Shown here piece after piece: positions 37,038 through 47,549 of a DNA stretch of 60,000 bases. A program made the position numbers and the translations under genes. The notes under the pieces are model-generated. The model worked only from the letters and a program-made list of their open reading frames with translations, searched no databases and was not told the DNA's origin. Source of the stretch: Hormiphora californensis (Eukaryota; Ctenophora; Tentaculata; Cydippida; Pleurobrachiidae); contig CM035356.1 of NCBI GenBank assembly GCA_020137815.1, positions 1,211,232-1,271,231 of the forward strand. The letters run 5' to 3'. How positions within the stretch are numbered: the stretch's first letter is position 1; each line of letters begins with the position of its first letter.

Positions 37038-38484
37038 TACGGCCAGGGGGATGTGAGTGGGTGATACAAAGCCCCGGTTCCTTTGCAGTCAGTTAAGGCC
37101 ATTTGCCAAAAGAGGTATTGGTCTCGTGGCGTCGTCTGTTCACAATTGTGAGTAATGGACTGATGCCCTAACATGTATTGTTTGATGGCATATATAATTT
37201 CACTCTACCCGAGAGATTTATCTTCAATCTCTATTTTCTCCCCTAACGAAGCTGTCAGTAAAACTTCGAGGAGAGAAAATATAATCGTGTTTAAGCAATA
37301 TGTCAAATATTAGGAGCTTATAATGAGGCCGGCCTCATCTCCTTGAAGAGAGGGATTCTCCTCAAAAAGCACATTAACTTAATAACTAGTTTTTATCCGT
37401 TTTCAATTCCTATGGTTTAATAAAATAGCTTACTTATAATTGCTACTTTAATAGCTCTTCTGCTAGGCTATGCTTGGTGTACTTAGATTGCAAAACCTCC
37501 ACCAACTGGTTAGGCTTAACAAGAATACTGCATTATGTTTCATAATGCTATGTTTCCCCGCCAACCTTTATTTTGATAACCATCTAATGTGAAGGCGGGA
37601 CAGACATTCCGATCATTTATGAATCACTCAAACCGTATACAGTATAGAACAAATCTTTGTGTTTTAGTAAAATTAAATTGAGCGGCTCACATCTCCTGAA
37701 AACGTGCCATTGAAGTATTTGATGAAGGAGCAACACCGTTGTCCCTCGCAACTAATTGGGTTACGTCACGGGACAAAAAAGCGTGACACTTCACTAGTAT
37801 GTAAAATTGTCGAATTCTAAACCCCTATCCTTTTACAAAAGGCATCCGGGTGAATACCTTCGGCATTCACCGGGCGGGAAAAATATTTATATATTTCTGC
37901 AGCGGTTTAGAACGGAATAATTTTCCTCAAATAATTTATTCTCTCCCCCATGTAGCCAATAGGTCATGAGAGAGGCGATCTGATCGCCGAACCAAATGTC
38001 AGACCAATCCACAGATCCCGATAATGGTACGTCCCCCACCCTCCCCATTATAAACACATTGAACCCTTGAACCTTTTTACCAGTAACACTTTATCTAGCC
38101 ATGACTTGTACTTTTAACCATAAAATATGCCGGTAAGTTTGTGCTCTCTTGCATGCTTTTCTATAATTCCTTCGTGATTATCTTGACACACACCCAATCA
38201 CATAATAAACATATTTCTTTCTGTTGTGATTATTATGATGCTCCTTTTCTCTCTCATCATGCATAATTTGTAGTTCAAATGAAGGCTGCAAAGCTGCAAG
38301 TGACAAATTAATCCTTTGTGTGTGAAGCAATTTGACCTCGTTCAATAAATATTGAGAAATATCTTCGTGTCTAATGATATAGCTCTCAAACCGTTGTGTA
38401 TAGTATCTTCCAGTGAACTTTCTCTCCCTGCATTTATACACCTCTGTAACCCCCCTAATCTATCTAATCCCTTGTTACCCTCAG

Positions 38485-38596
38485 GAACGGATCCAATTAT
38501 AATTACAGCAGTTGTCTTTGCGGTTGTTCTCTTTGTCATCATCGTACTGTTGGCCATGTGCTGGAAATTCAGGAGCAAAAAACACCACGATAAAAA
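38485..38596 (+). CDS. Isolated transmembrane-helix exon of an unidentified membrane protein
   Basis: The acceptor is TACCCTCAG and the donor is AAAAA/gtaagt. The frame (entry phase 1, exit phase 2) reads GTDPIIITAVVF, then a hydrophobic run of about 23 residues rich in V/I/L ending LLAMCWK, then the basic stop-transfer sequence FRSKKHHDKK. That is the profile of a single-pass type I receptor TM exon. Another splice-bounded segment (31149-31220, repeated near 37962) lies upstream but does not match in phase. The remaining exons were not found, so the gene is unnamed. Confidence 0.55.
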
Positions 38597-39199
38597 GTAA
38601 GTCATTGAATAATTATATTTTGAGATGTTTTATGAGTTACGACGGGGTAAGGGGTTACGACTGACAGCTGACAATACCCCCGTAATAGAGAGCTCTAGAA
38701 CAGTCTCTATAGAGATTAGAGGCATTACTTTTATGAAATGACAGTTACATGATCCACTCTCTTTGTGATGCCTTTTAACATCTATCCCGATTCCCGCATA
38801 ACGTCATTTTTCAATCGCAAATTTAACCTCTCTTTATGAACTTTTTAAATTCCCTGATAATAGCTGTCATCTTTTTTAAATGGAAGCAATAAACCAATCA
38901 AACCAGGGTCACGAACAAATATGAAGTGTTACGCACAATTAATATGTTTCGTGCGCTTTGAAACTGGATTATAATTTATCGTGTATTAATTATCTGTGAG
39001 GAGTTAAAAAGGGAGATGAATGACAGGTCCGCACTCGGTGTGTCTTACTATCAGTTATCGCCATGTAAGGAGCTTTAAGTGAGCCTGACATTGATGAGAC
39101 TGTCATGTGCCTTGATCCCTGATTTAGTTCAGTTCAGTTCAAGAATTTGTGAAAACACAGGATACATTAAAATAATAAGCCTCCTAAACACACGGTCAG

Positions 39200-40912
39200 C
39201 TCAGCGAACATAAAATCACACAAGAATGTTACGAGCACCACTCCAATATTGAGTTGCTGTTGGCTTGAGCAGGGTAACCGCTGACAGGGGGTGTGTCAGG
39301 AAAAGTGGAGAGAAAACTACCCAACTGAGATTTGAACTGGTGAAGAGTTGAAGCCTCTTTTACAGTTCGTGAAGAATATTCCACAACCTAGCACCTAGTA
39401 CCGCAAATGACTGTTCATACAATGAAAGGTTAGATCGTTGGGCTTCATATGAATAACGCGGGACGATAGCTCTTGGGCCAGAGCGGTGCGTATCAGCGAA
39501 GGTCATAGCAGTACTGTTAGGTATCTCGTTGTTATACACTTTCCAAACAAGGATGGCAGTGTACCTTTCCGACGGCGTTGAAGTGACAAAAGTCCCAAAG
39601 TCTGAAGCGTTGCCAGTAATCCAACCCCTTGAGACCAGCAATCTTGCGAGTGTAGGATCGTCCCCGCCCTGACGCTGGATCTCCTCAACACGACTGATAT
39701 CCCCGATTTTAGTAGGTGACCACAGTGTGCAGCAGTAGTCTAGATGGGGACGCACTAGTGACTTGTAAAGAGTCATCATGGTGCGGCGAGTTCTGGATCT
39801 GAAGGCACTTAGTGTCCATCCAGCAACCCGACTAGCCGTGGAGACTACACGAGATATTTGGGCCGACCATTGCCCATCACTCGAGAGTACAACACCTAAA
39901 TCACGCACAGTGTCTGAAGGGTCGATGAACCTTCCATCAGAGAGTTGATAGGAATAGTTCTCAGCACTGAACGGTAGTTCTCTGAGAGAATTGGTTTGAT
40001 TCAGCGTATAGTTCATGACCTCGAACTTGGACTGGTGCAAGGACATGTTGTTAGCTTCCGCCCAGGTTATCACACTGTATAGATCCTTTTGTAGGTTCAG
40101 TTTGTCAACCATAGTCCGGATAGCAGAGAATATTTTGGTGTCATCAGCGAACGACAGTGAAGAACCGTGTTTGATTACGGATTCCAAGTCAATTACGTAG
40201 ATCAAAAATAGTAGTGGGCCGAGCACAGTACCTTGTGGGACACCGCTTCTGACCTCTGCAAAGGAAGATGATGTGCCGTCGACTAAAACCGTTTGTTTCC
40301 GGTCTAGCAAGAAGCTGCGGATCCATTCAAGGAGTTTGCCCTTAACTCCATATCTCTGCAGTTTTTCGAGTAGCACACCGATGTCAACTTTATCAAACGC
40401 CTTCTCGAAGTCCAAGTAGATTACATCCACTTCAAGAAGGTCGTTGAGATTGTTCAGAATATTGTCAATGTGACGAGTGAGTTGGGATAAGCAGCTCCTC
40501 TTGCTTCTAAACCCATGCTGAGACTCGTTGAACAAATTCTCTGATTCAAAGTATGACACCATTTGAGATCTTACAACCCTTTCAAAAGTCTTGGCAATGT
40601 GGCTGGTTAGTGAGATCGGGCGGTAGTTTTCAGCTTTCATTTTAGGACCCTTTTTGTAAAGTGGCGCAATGTACTGAAGTTTCAGACAGGGTGGTACAAT
40701 ACCAGAATCAAACGATTTGGCCCATAAGATGGATAGGGGGTAGGACAGCGATGATCGGCAGTCACGCAGAATTCTGGCAGGTATATCTCCTGGTGGGCCG
40801 GCTGAATAAGGATTGAGTTCATACAGTGCCTTTTCAATATCGGTGGCGGAGAATACGATGTCTGAGAGGCTGCATGTAGAAGGAGTAATGTTGTCTGCAG
40901 CTGCTGAAGGGG
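39200..40912 (-). mobile_element. 3' part of a CR1-like LINE: reverse transcriptase
   Basis: The open frame 40640-39360, extended upstream to the insertion point at 40912, holds RT motifs in order: ENYRPISLTSH, GFRSKRSC, YLDFEKAFDKV, GVPQGTVLGPLLFLIYV and FADDTK, followed by the thumb-type segment LDYCCTLWSPTK. FADD is the catalytic pair. The last part near 39350 shifts frame. The 5' part of the same element lies at 47738-49870; the two halves were separated by the LINE insertion at 40927-47737. The exact 3' end is not resolved. Confidence 0.85.
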
Positions 40913-40926
40913 AGTTTGAAGGAGTG
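40913..40926. repeat. Target-site duplication, left copy
   Basis: AGTTTGAAGGAGTG, identical to 47738-47751. It flanks the 3' end of the inserted LINE. Confidence 0.9.
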
Positions 40927-41653
40927 TGTGTGTGTGTGTGTGTTTTGCACCGCCCGTCATTCCTCCCACTTTACTGCCCCACAATGGTCGGCAGACAACC
41001 TATATTAATATCACTCTTCGCCACCGTCCCCCACACGTAGGGATAATGTTGATGTTGTTCCGGTTTGGGTCCTGGTATTTTGTTGAGCAAGCTCAACATT
41101 TCCCTCGAACCTTCGCCGGCATCACAAGAAGAGCCTTTGATACAGTGAATCTAATATTAGACTGACATACCTATGTTGTCAGGACAATGGATGGAATTTA
41201 CCTGTCTCACAGACTGGTCTTTGGTTACTACTGCTCCAGGGAGCTGTAGAGGTAGGTGGGTTGCCGGATATGACAATACCGTGGGTTCACCATCTAATCG
41301 GTGACGGCTGAAATATCTTATCACACCTCAGGTCTTTGGTCAAAACCGCTAGCAGTACTTATCAGCATGCAACCTGGGGGTCCGGACAGCTAATTTCTTA
41401 GCAAGCACAGATAAGCATGAAAAACGCTTATGTAAACTTCTGGTGAGCATTTGGCAAATTATCAGCTCCCAGGGGTTGCACTATTGCGGGGTAATTACTT
41501 GCCATACGGCGGAGGTGGCCCTTTGTTATGGCCCAGAACTGCCCTACCTTAATATTGGGACCCTTATGATGTGGTTTTGTGGAATTCCCCGGCCGTAGCG
41601 ATTCTTGCCCTGTGGTATGCTACTTCTTTCAGATCGGGATGGTTGGGGATGGT

Positions 41654-44600
41654 TTATTCGAATAGGTTACTTCTGTATACTAATTTGGAGAATTTGTGCA
41701 GATCCAGTGTGTTGCTGGGAGTGAGAATGTTGTTGATGATATCTTGGTAGTCGAGTTTGTATCGTAGCTCATCTAGGTCTGGGCAGTGGAGGAGCTTGTG
41801 TTCCGCATTCTCTTTGACTTTGCATAAGTCACAGAGGTTGGATATGGATTTGTCTTTGTTTGAGATGGCGCTGTTTAGGTTGTTTTGTCCGGAGATTGCC
41901 AGGGTTAGACTTCTGAGGTATGGTTTTTGAGAGAAGTTTAGTTTGGGGTGGTCTCTGATGAGTTTGTAGAGCAGCGTGGTTGTCCAGTTGGAGTAATTGG
42001 CCTTCTCGATTTGTTTTATGAATTTCTTTGTGCAGTCTTCTTTCATTAGCGATATGAGTTGGGTTTTGGTTAGGCCGAAGGGGTTTGCGGTGTTAAGACT
42101 GTCTTTGGTTGCTCTTTTGGCGATTAGGTCCGCGGCCTCGTTACCGGGGATGTTGGAGTGGGCTTTAACCTTCTGAATTGTTACATTGTTGTAGATTTGT
42201 AGTTTATGGAGGTTGTTGATTGTGGAAATTAACTGGTTCGAGTTTGTCTGTCCCTTCACAAGATTAGTTAGGGTGGTTTTGGAATCTGTATGTATGGTAA
42301 TGTTCATGTACTTGGTGTCATAACTCAGTAAATTGATGGCTACCATATTTATTGCTTGAAGTTCAGCTTGGTTGATTGTGTTGATTGGGGAAAGAGTTTG
42401 GATTATAATTTTGTACGAGGTATCGTACAATATTATGGCTCCGGCACCCGTGACTGGGCCCGGCTTGGTGTCCATTTTTGAACCGTCAGTATATATTTCG
42501 ATATTTCCGTTTGTGACTATATTTTGGTTTTCGGAGAAATGGATAAGTTGGGTGGAAGTAATGTCCAGTTCTGAACCCGGGTTTAGGTGGCGCAAGTAGT
42601 TTTCTATGTCTTTGGAGTGGGTGAGTCTGGCTCTTGTACCGTGGTTTGGGTCTGACCACCAGTTGTTGTTGCTAATGAGGTGGATGTAGTTGTTAATTCT
42701 TTCTTTGTTTAAGAGAAAGACAAGAGGCTCTACACCGGCGAGCTTAGTCAGTGTTGCTGACTGAGTATGTTTATGGCCGCCTGTGATCTTACGGTTGACG
42801 GCGTTTTGGACCGTTTGTATCTTTTGGAGTGCGGTTTGGTTATTCAGGATCGTGTGTCCCCAGATACCGCCTGCGTATAGTAGATTTGGCATAATTATCT
42901 GGTTGTGGACGTGTCTGGCTTGGTCCAGGGTTAGCCCCCAATGTTTGTTGATGAGGAAGTTTAAGGGGCGGGCAGCTGCCTTGGTTTTAGTAATTTTTTT
43001 GTTGATGTGCGTTTTGTAATTTAGATTTTTGTCTAGGTCGACGCCTAGATAGGGGGCAAATGGTTTTATGGGGAGTTGTTCGTTGCCCAGTTGGATGTTG
43101 TTTAGAGAGATTTTTTGGTGTGTGTTGTGGAAAGCAACTATGTTAGTTTTTGTGGTACTTAGTTTTAGGCCTTGTTTGTGTACCCATTCTGTCAAGATTT
43201 TCATTTGTTCGACAATTATGTCGTGCATGGTGACGTTAAGGTCGGGGCCAGTAATAATTATAACAATGTCATCCGCGTATAATATGATAAGGTTGAGGTC
43301 GCAGCAGGTGAATTGGATTGTGTTCATGCATAAGTTCCAGAGGAGTGGAGATAGGATACCCCCTTGGGGGGTGCCTCTGTGGATTTGTTGCTCTAGCATT
43401 TCTCCGCCTAATTCGAGGATTACAGTTCTATTTCTGAGGGAGTGACTGATCCATTCGAATATTTCAGTTGGTAATTTTATCTTATCTAAACCTCGCTCTA
43501 GCGCAGTGAAAGATACTCTGTCGAAGGCGCCTTCGACGTCTACGAAAGCCCCTAGGGCGTATTGTTTGTCAGCGAGCGCGTTTTCTATTCTGCTAGTAAG
43601 ATCGTGAATCGCGGATATGGTTGATTTACCTTTACGGAAACCATGTTGGTTGTCGATTAGTTTCATGTTAATTTTGAGGTCGTCGTGGAGAAAGATTAGT
43701 AGACCTCTTTCCATGAGTTTGAGAATGTTTGACGACAAACAGATGATGCGGTAACTCTTGGGGTTAGCGTAATTTGACTTACCTGGTTTTGGGATGATGA
43801 TGCCCTTGCTCTTCAGCCATAGTTCCGGTTTCAACCTGCAGGTTAGGGTGTTAAGCATGAATAGGCGTAACTTATGGGAGATTATGTCCCATGTATCGAT
43901 TAACATGCCGTTACTGATCTTATCTAGGCCAGGGGCTTTGGCCCTTTTTACCTGTTTTATGGCTTTGTTGAGGTGGCTGATTTTCAGTTGTTCGGTAACC
44001 GGCATATTGATTTTATTCTTCTGTTTCCATGTCTGGTTAGATTCATCGGGATTCTCTGGGAAGTGAGTGTTAGCGATGGTTTTGAGAATGGTTAGTGGGT
44101 CGTCCGAAGATGCTTGGGGGCCCGTGTCGATTTTTGTGAGGTTTATACGGGGTTTTGAGTGGTTTTTCATGCACTGTGAGACTTCCTTGATTGAAGTAAG
44201 TTTTGAGATTTTTTCTTTCCAGCGTTGTTCTTCACAGTTTTTGATTTCCTCACCAAGGGCTTTTTTGAGTCTGCTAATTTCTGATCGGGTTTCCCCCGAC
44301 TTGCTCTTTTGTTTCTTTAGAGGTTTTAGTTCTTGTTTGATAGCTGTCGCAGTCGGGGACCAGGGCGACGATTTTAGGTGTTTTACTACTGTGGTCGGGG
44401 TGGCTTCGTTGAAGGAGGAGGTTAGTGCTTCACATATAGACTTGTATTGACTGTTCATGGCCTTTTTGCTCGGGTTGTTGTGGATGTTTAACTTACTGAA
44501 TTTTTGAGTTACTAGTTCCCTAAAGAGGGGCATGTCTGTATTTTTGGGTAATTTAACCTTCTCTGTTTCTATGTTGCCAAGATTAATTTTGATGTGTATT

Positions 44601-45721
44601 CTTTTGTGGTCTGATAGGGTCGTGTCAGTGAGGGACCACTTGTGTACTCTGTCATGCGCTTTTTCATTAGTTATGGTCAGGTCGATGAGAGATTGGCCAT
44701 TTTTACTCACGAAGGTGGGTTCGTAAGTTGTATTTTCGATATAAAGCCGTTCTTCATCGAGTATACTTTCCAGAGTGATACCTCTGACGTTGGTGATTCT
44801 ATCTCCCCATGATTTGTTACGGGCGTTTGAGTCGGTACATATTATCCAGGCTGTGTTCTTTTCTTGGACATAGCTGCTAGTTTGTAGGAGTTTGGTCTCT
44901 GTGTCGGGATTGATATGTTTTTGCCCTTTTGGGGCAGAGAGATAGGCCGAGGTGATTACTATAGATTTGTTATTGCCAAATTTGTATCTGATGCTGACTA
45001 TTTCGTCGTTTGAAAGGGTTGCTAGAAGGTGTGCGTTTTTGGCCATGTTTATAGGGACAATAATACAGGCACGGGGGGTTACGTGGTCCTTGGTAAAACA
45101 ACGGGAATATTTTGGGACGAATTGGACTCTGCCGTTCTTACCTGTATAAGGCTCTTGGAGGGCTAGTATTTTGTTGTTACCGGTCTTGGACATGATTTCC
45201 TTTGTTGCTCCAATTTCAGTATGTAGGTTGTGCTGTATTATCTCTGTGAGGAAATTAGAGGGGTTAACCTTCTTGTTTTCCTTTGGGTGTTTGTGGGGGG
45301 CGTTGACAACTTTGGGGGCCGGTATTATGGCTGGGTTGTTGGCAGGGGAGTTAACATTATCTGTGGGACCATTTGTAACTGAGTTACTGGCGGGGGTGCT
45401 AACGAAATTGTTATTTGGAGCTGGGTTACCGGCGGGGGTACTGTGGTTAGCGGGGGTGCCGTGTGTAACTGGGTTACTGGCGGGGGTGCTATAGTTAGCG
45501 GGGGTGTCATGTGTAACTGGGTTACTGACGGGGGTGCTATAGTTAGCGGGGGTGCCATGTGTAACTGGGTTACTGGCGGGGGTGCTATAGTTAGCGGGGG
45601 TGCCATGTGTAACTAGGTTACTGGCGGGGGTGCTATTGCTAGCGGGGGTGACTTGTGTGGTGTAGTCAGGGTTAGGATGGCGTTTGTAGCGTTTCCGGTG
45701 TCTTCCAGCTGGCGGGGACAT
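41654..45721 (-). CDS. LINE ORF2: endonuclease, reverse transcriptase, RNase H
   Basis: 1,355 codons, uninterrupted. Residues ~25-130 are Pro/Ala/Ser/Thr/Asn-rich with a tandem STPASNPVTHGTPANY unit. The APE endonuclease (~165-385) shows LQEPYTGKNG, CTDSNARNKSWGD, SLIDLTI and the catalytic LSDHKR. The RT (~560-830) shows QHGFRKGKS, FVDVEGAFDRV, GTPQGGILSPLLWN and YADD (about 816-819). The RNase H (~1075-1210) shows YTDGSK, AELQAI, HTDSKT and AHSNIPGNEAAD, so the D-E-D-D/H set is complete. A C-terminal CDLC...H....C knuckle is near 1297. Every catalytic residue I can check is present. The copy at 34090-37037 is damaged. Confidence 0.95.
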   Translation of the reverse strand: MSPPAGRHRKRYKRHPNPDYTTQVTPASNSTPASNLVTHGTPANYSTPASNPVTHGTPANYSTPVSNPVTHDTPANYSTPASNPVTHGTPANHSTPAGNPAPNNNFVSTPASNSVTNGPTDNVNSPANNPAIIPAPKVVNAPHKHPKENKKVNPSNFLTEIIQHNLHTEIGATKEIMSKTGNNKILALQEPYTGKNGRVQFVPKYSRCFTKDHVTPRACIIVPINMAKNAHLLATLSNDEIVSIRYKFGNNKSIVITSAYLSAPKGQKHINPDTETKLLQTSSYVQEKNTAWIICTDSNARNKSWGDRITNVRGITLESILDEERLYIENTTYEPTFVSKNGQSLIDLTITNEKAHDRVHKWSLTDTTLSDHKRIHIKINLGNIETEKVKLPKNTDMPLFRELVTQKFSKLNIHNNPSKKAMNSQYKSICEALTSSFNEATPTTVVKHLKSSPWSPTATAIKQELKPLKKQKSKSGETRSEISRLKKALGEEIKNCEEQRWKEKISKLTSIKEVSQCMKNHSKPRINLTKIDTGPQASSDDPLTILKTIANTHFPENPDESNQTWKQKNKINMPVTEQLKISHLNKAIKQVKRAKAPGLDKISNGMLIDTWDIISHKLRLFMLNTLTCRLKPELWLKSKGIIIPKPGKSNYANPKSYRIICLSSNILKLMERGLLIFLHDDLKINMKLIDNQHGFRKGKSTISAIHDLTSRIENALADKQYALGAFVDVEGAFDRVSFTALERGLDKIKLPTEIFEWISHSLRNRTVILELGGEMLEQQIHRGTPQGGILSPLLWNLCMNTIQFTCCDLNLIILYADDIVIIITGPDLNVTMHDIIVEQMKILTEWVHKQGLKLSTTKTNIVAFHNTHQKISLNNIQLGNEQLPIKPFAPYLGVDLDKNLNYKTHINKKITKTKAAARPLNFLINKHWGLTLDQARHVHNQIIMPNLLYAGGIWGHTILNNQTALQKIQTVQNAVNRKITGGHKHTQSATLTKLAGVEPLVFLLNKERINNYIHLISNNNWWSDPNHGTRARLTHSKDIENYLRHLNPGSELDITSTQLIHFSENQNIVTNGNIEIYTDGSKMDTKPGPVTGAGAIILYDTSYKIIIQTLSPINTINQAELQAINMVAINLLSYDTKYMNITIHTDSKTTLTNLVKGQTNSNQLISTINNLHKLQIYNNVTIQKVKAHSNIPGNEAADLIAKRATKDSLNTANPFGLTKTQLISLMKEDCTKKFIKQIEKANYSNWTTTLLYKLIRDHPKLNFSQKPYLRSLTLAISGQNNLNSAISNKDKSISNLCDLCKVKENAEHKLLHCPDLDELRYKLDYQDIINNILTPSNTLDLHKFSKLVYRSNLFE
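45415..45665 (-). repeat. 60-bp coding minisatellite at the ORF2 N-terminus
   Basis: Five to six units of a 20-codon repeat, STPASNPVTHGTPANY and variants (VTHD, TPANHS, TPAGNP), give a low-complexity spacer ahead of the endonuclease. Neighbouring units differ by one or two substitutions. Confidence 0.9.
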
Positions 45722-46146
45722 GGCTATAGGTTAGGAGGATTTGAGTTGATTATTTTGGGGGTGGTGTTAGCTGTGTTAAAAAGGTTACCAACTGTTGGCG
45801 AGGGGAGCAAGATTTAACAAGCAAGATTTACGATTGTGGGCGGGGGTAGATAAGAGAATCAAGAAAAATCCCATTGCTTTGATTTAGTACAAATAGTTTA
45901 GAAGATTACGAGTATTGAAGTCATTAGCTTGTATGGTTTATCTTTCAGACTGAATGTACACAACATAGCATGTTTTTAAAAAAAGGAAAGGTCAGCATGT
46001 GAAAAGACACGTTACAGCGGTGGTGTTAACTAAAAGCAGCTGCAGCCACACAAAAACACGCATTTCCCTTGACAAATTGTCTAGTATGTAGATGGGGGCG
46101 GTACTGGTTTTGATTGGTGGCACCCGACCTTTGTTCTACTATGAGG

Positions 46147-47072
46147 CTAGCTAGTTACTACCATAGCCGCTTCAGTCGTTTTCTTGAAGTGTTCTACTTC
46201 ATATGGCTTCAGTGTGTGGAAGGCCCACAGTTTGGGCTCCAAACCCAACGGAAAAGTGGCCTTTTCCGGCAACTCGATGAAAATCTGTACCCCCAGTTTA
46301 GTGCGCTTAGGGGGCATGAGAGGGGAGCACGCTGCATTTTTACCTGCCACATGGACCTTGTTTAGTGTTAGCCCTTTTATTACAGTTTCCACAAGCTCTT
46401 TCGTGACGAGTAGGTTTGAGCTGGTGTTGGGGGGCAAAGTGACCCGCAGGTAGTCGGCGTGGTTTTCAATTCTGTTAGAGGGGGCAATTTAGGGTGTGCT
46501 GCGGCATAAGGTTAAATGAATTAGGCGGGCTAGGGAGATAGCAGAAAATGGCGGGCTGAGCAGATGAAATATATCTAAATATATAGTTGTATCTACTGTG
46601 TGGGGTAGGGATTGAGTTACCTTGGTATGTATTTGAGTTCACGAGGGACTCTTTCCGGGATTAGGTTTTCTTTCCCGCGTACAAATATGGCCCTGTTCGC
46701 TGGAGATCGATGCAGAGTGATGCCAAGTTCAGCGCATAATCAATGGCAACATCGCCATTTCATAGCTCTCAAAATCCTTGTTCTCAAGCTGTAGGAAATC
46801 TCTATGAAAGAGAACACCACCATCCATTTGAGCCGTCTTCCTGAAGGGTAAGGGGGTCGTGTTAGGAGAGTGTAGAGTGGTAGAGTATTTGTAAAAGTTA
46901 TATACTATGGAGATTTGAGGGGGGGGGGTGTAAATGTGGTTACTGCTTACCTCTCTGTTGCCTTGGCCTTTTTTCTGGCCTGTTCTATCGGGGAGAGGGT
47001 GTCGGGGGATCTGCTACGCTTCTTCCCTCTCTTTGCTGGTTGTTTTCCCTTAGTGCTGGAGGGTTTTGCCAT
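46147..47072 (-). CDS. LINE ORF1 (nucleic-acid-binding type), apparently split by two introns
   Basis: Minus-strand blocks 47072-46951, 46840-46621 and 46471-46147 are bounded by GAGAG/gtaagc...cttcag and CCAAG/gtaact...taacag, with matching phases (2 and 2). Joined conceptually they give a basic N-terminus (KGKQPAKRGKKRSRSP, ARKKAKATER), a middle region with RAIFVRGKENLIPE, and a C-terminal block with TLPPNTSSNLLVTKELVE and FIELPEK. The middle block has one +1 frame jump near 46735 (ATTATGC/GCTGAA), so this copy is not intact as read. I recognise no named domain. Its position between the 5' end and ORF2 argues for ORF1. Confidence 0.6.
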
Positions 47073-47549
47073 GGCTAGTTGGGGGGTAAGGAATGTTAGA
47101 AGGTGTGACGTCAGGGTCTCTTTGTAGATAAGGGGGCCTGAGCGCGCGCAGGCGTGCTGCGTAAAGAGTTTGCTTTCCATGAGCTCGGGTTTTTTCTTCT
47201 CGCGCGCTACACGGGATAGGAGTATATTACATCATCGTCCTGTGGGGGAATTGTTTTTGTTATGGGTGGGGATGTAATGTGTTATCAAGGTGCTGATTTA
47301 TTGGACATCAGTAGCCGTATAATGTAAGTAGACTTAGTGACTGGGGCCCAAACTAATGGGCACCGTTCACTTAATCTAGTTTTATGTTATAGGGGGCCCC
47401 ATTCCCGCTGCTCACGCAACGAGGCAGGGGAGACCCTAAGTTCATTGAGCTATTACAGTCGAGACTGGAATAGCTCACGGTGCCATGAGTGAGGTCGGCT
47501 AGATCTCTGGCGGGTTTTTACTCCCCAAAATCGGGGCGATAGCCGGGCG

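Larger units (their letters stand above)
37089..43920. repeat. Second copy of the 6.8-kb tandem duplication
   Basis: Colinear with 30277-37037. It continues without a break into the full-length LINE, so this copy carries the authentic right-hand flank. Its first ~1.3 kb shows the indel-type degradation. Confidence 0.85.
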
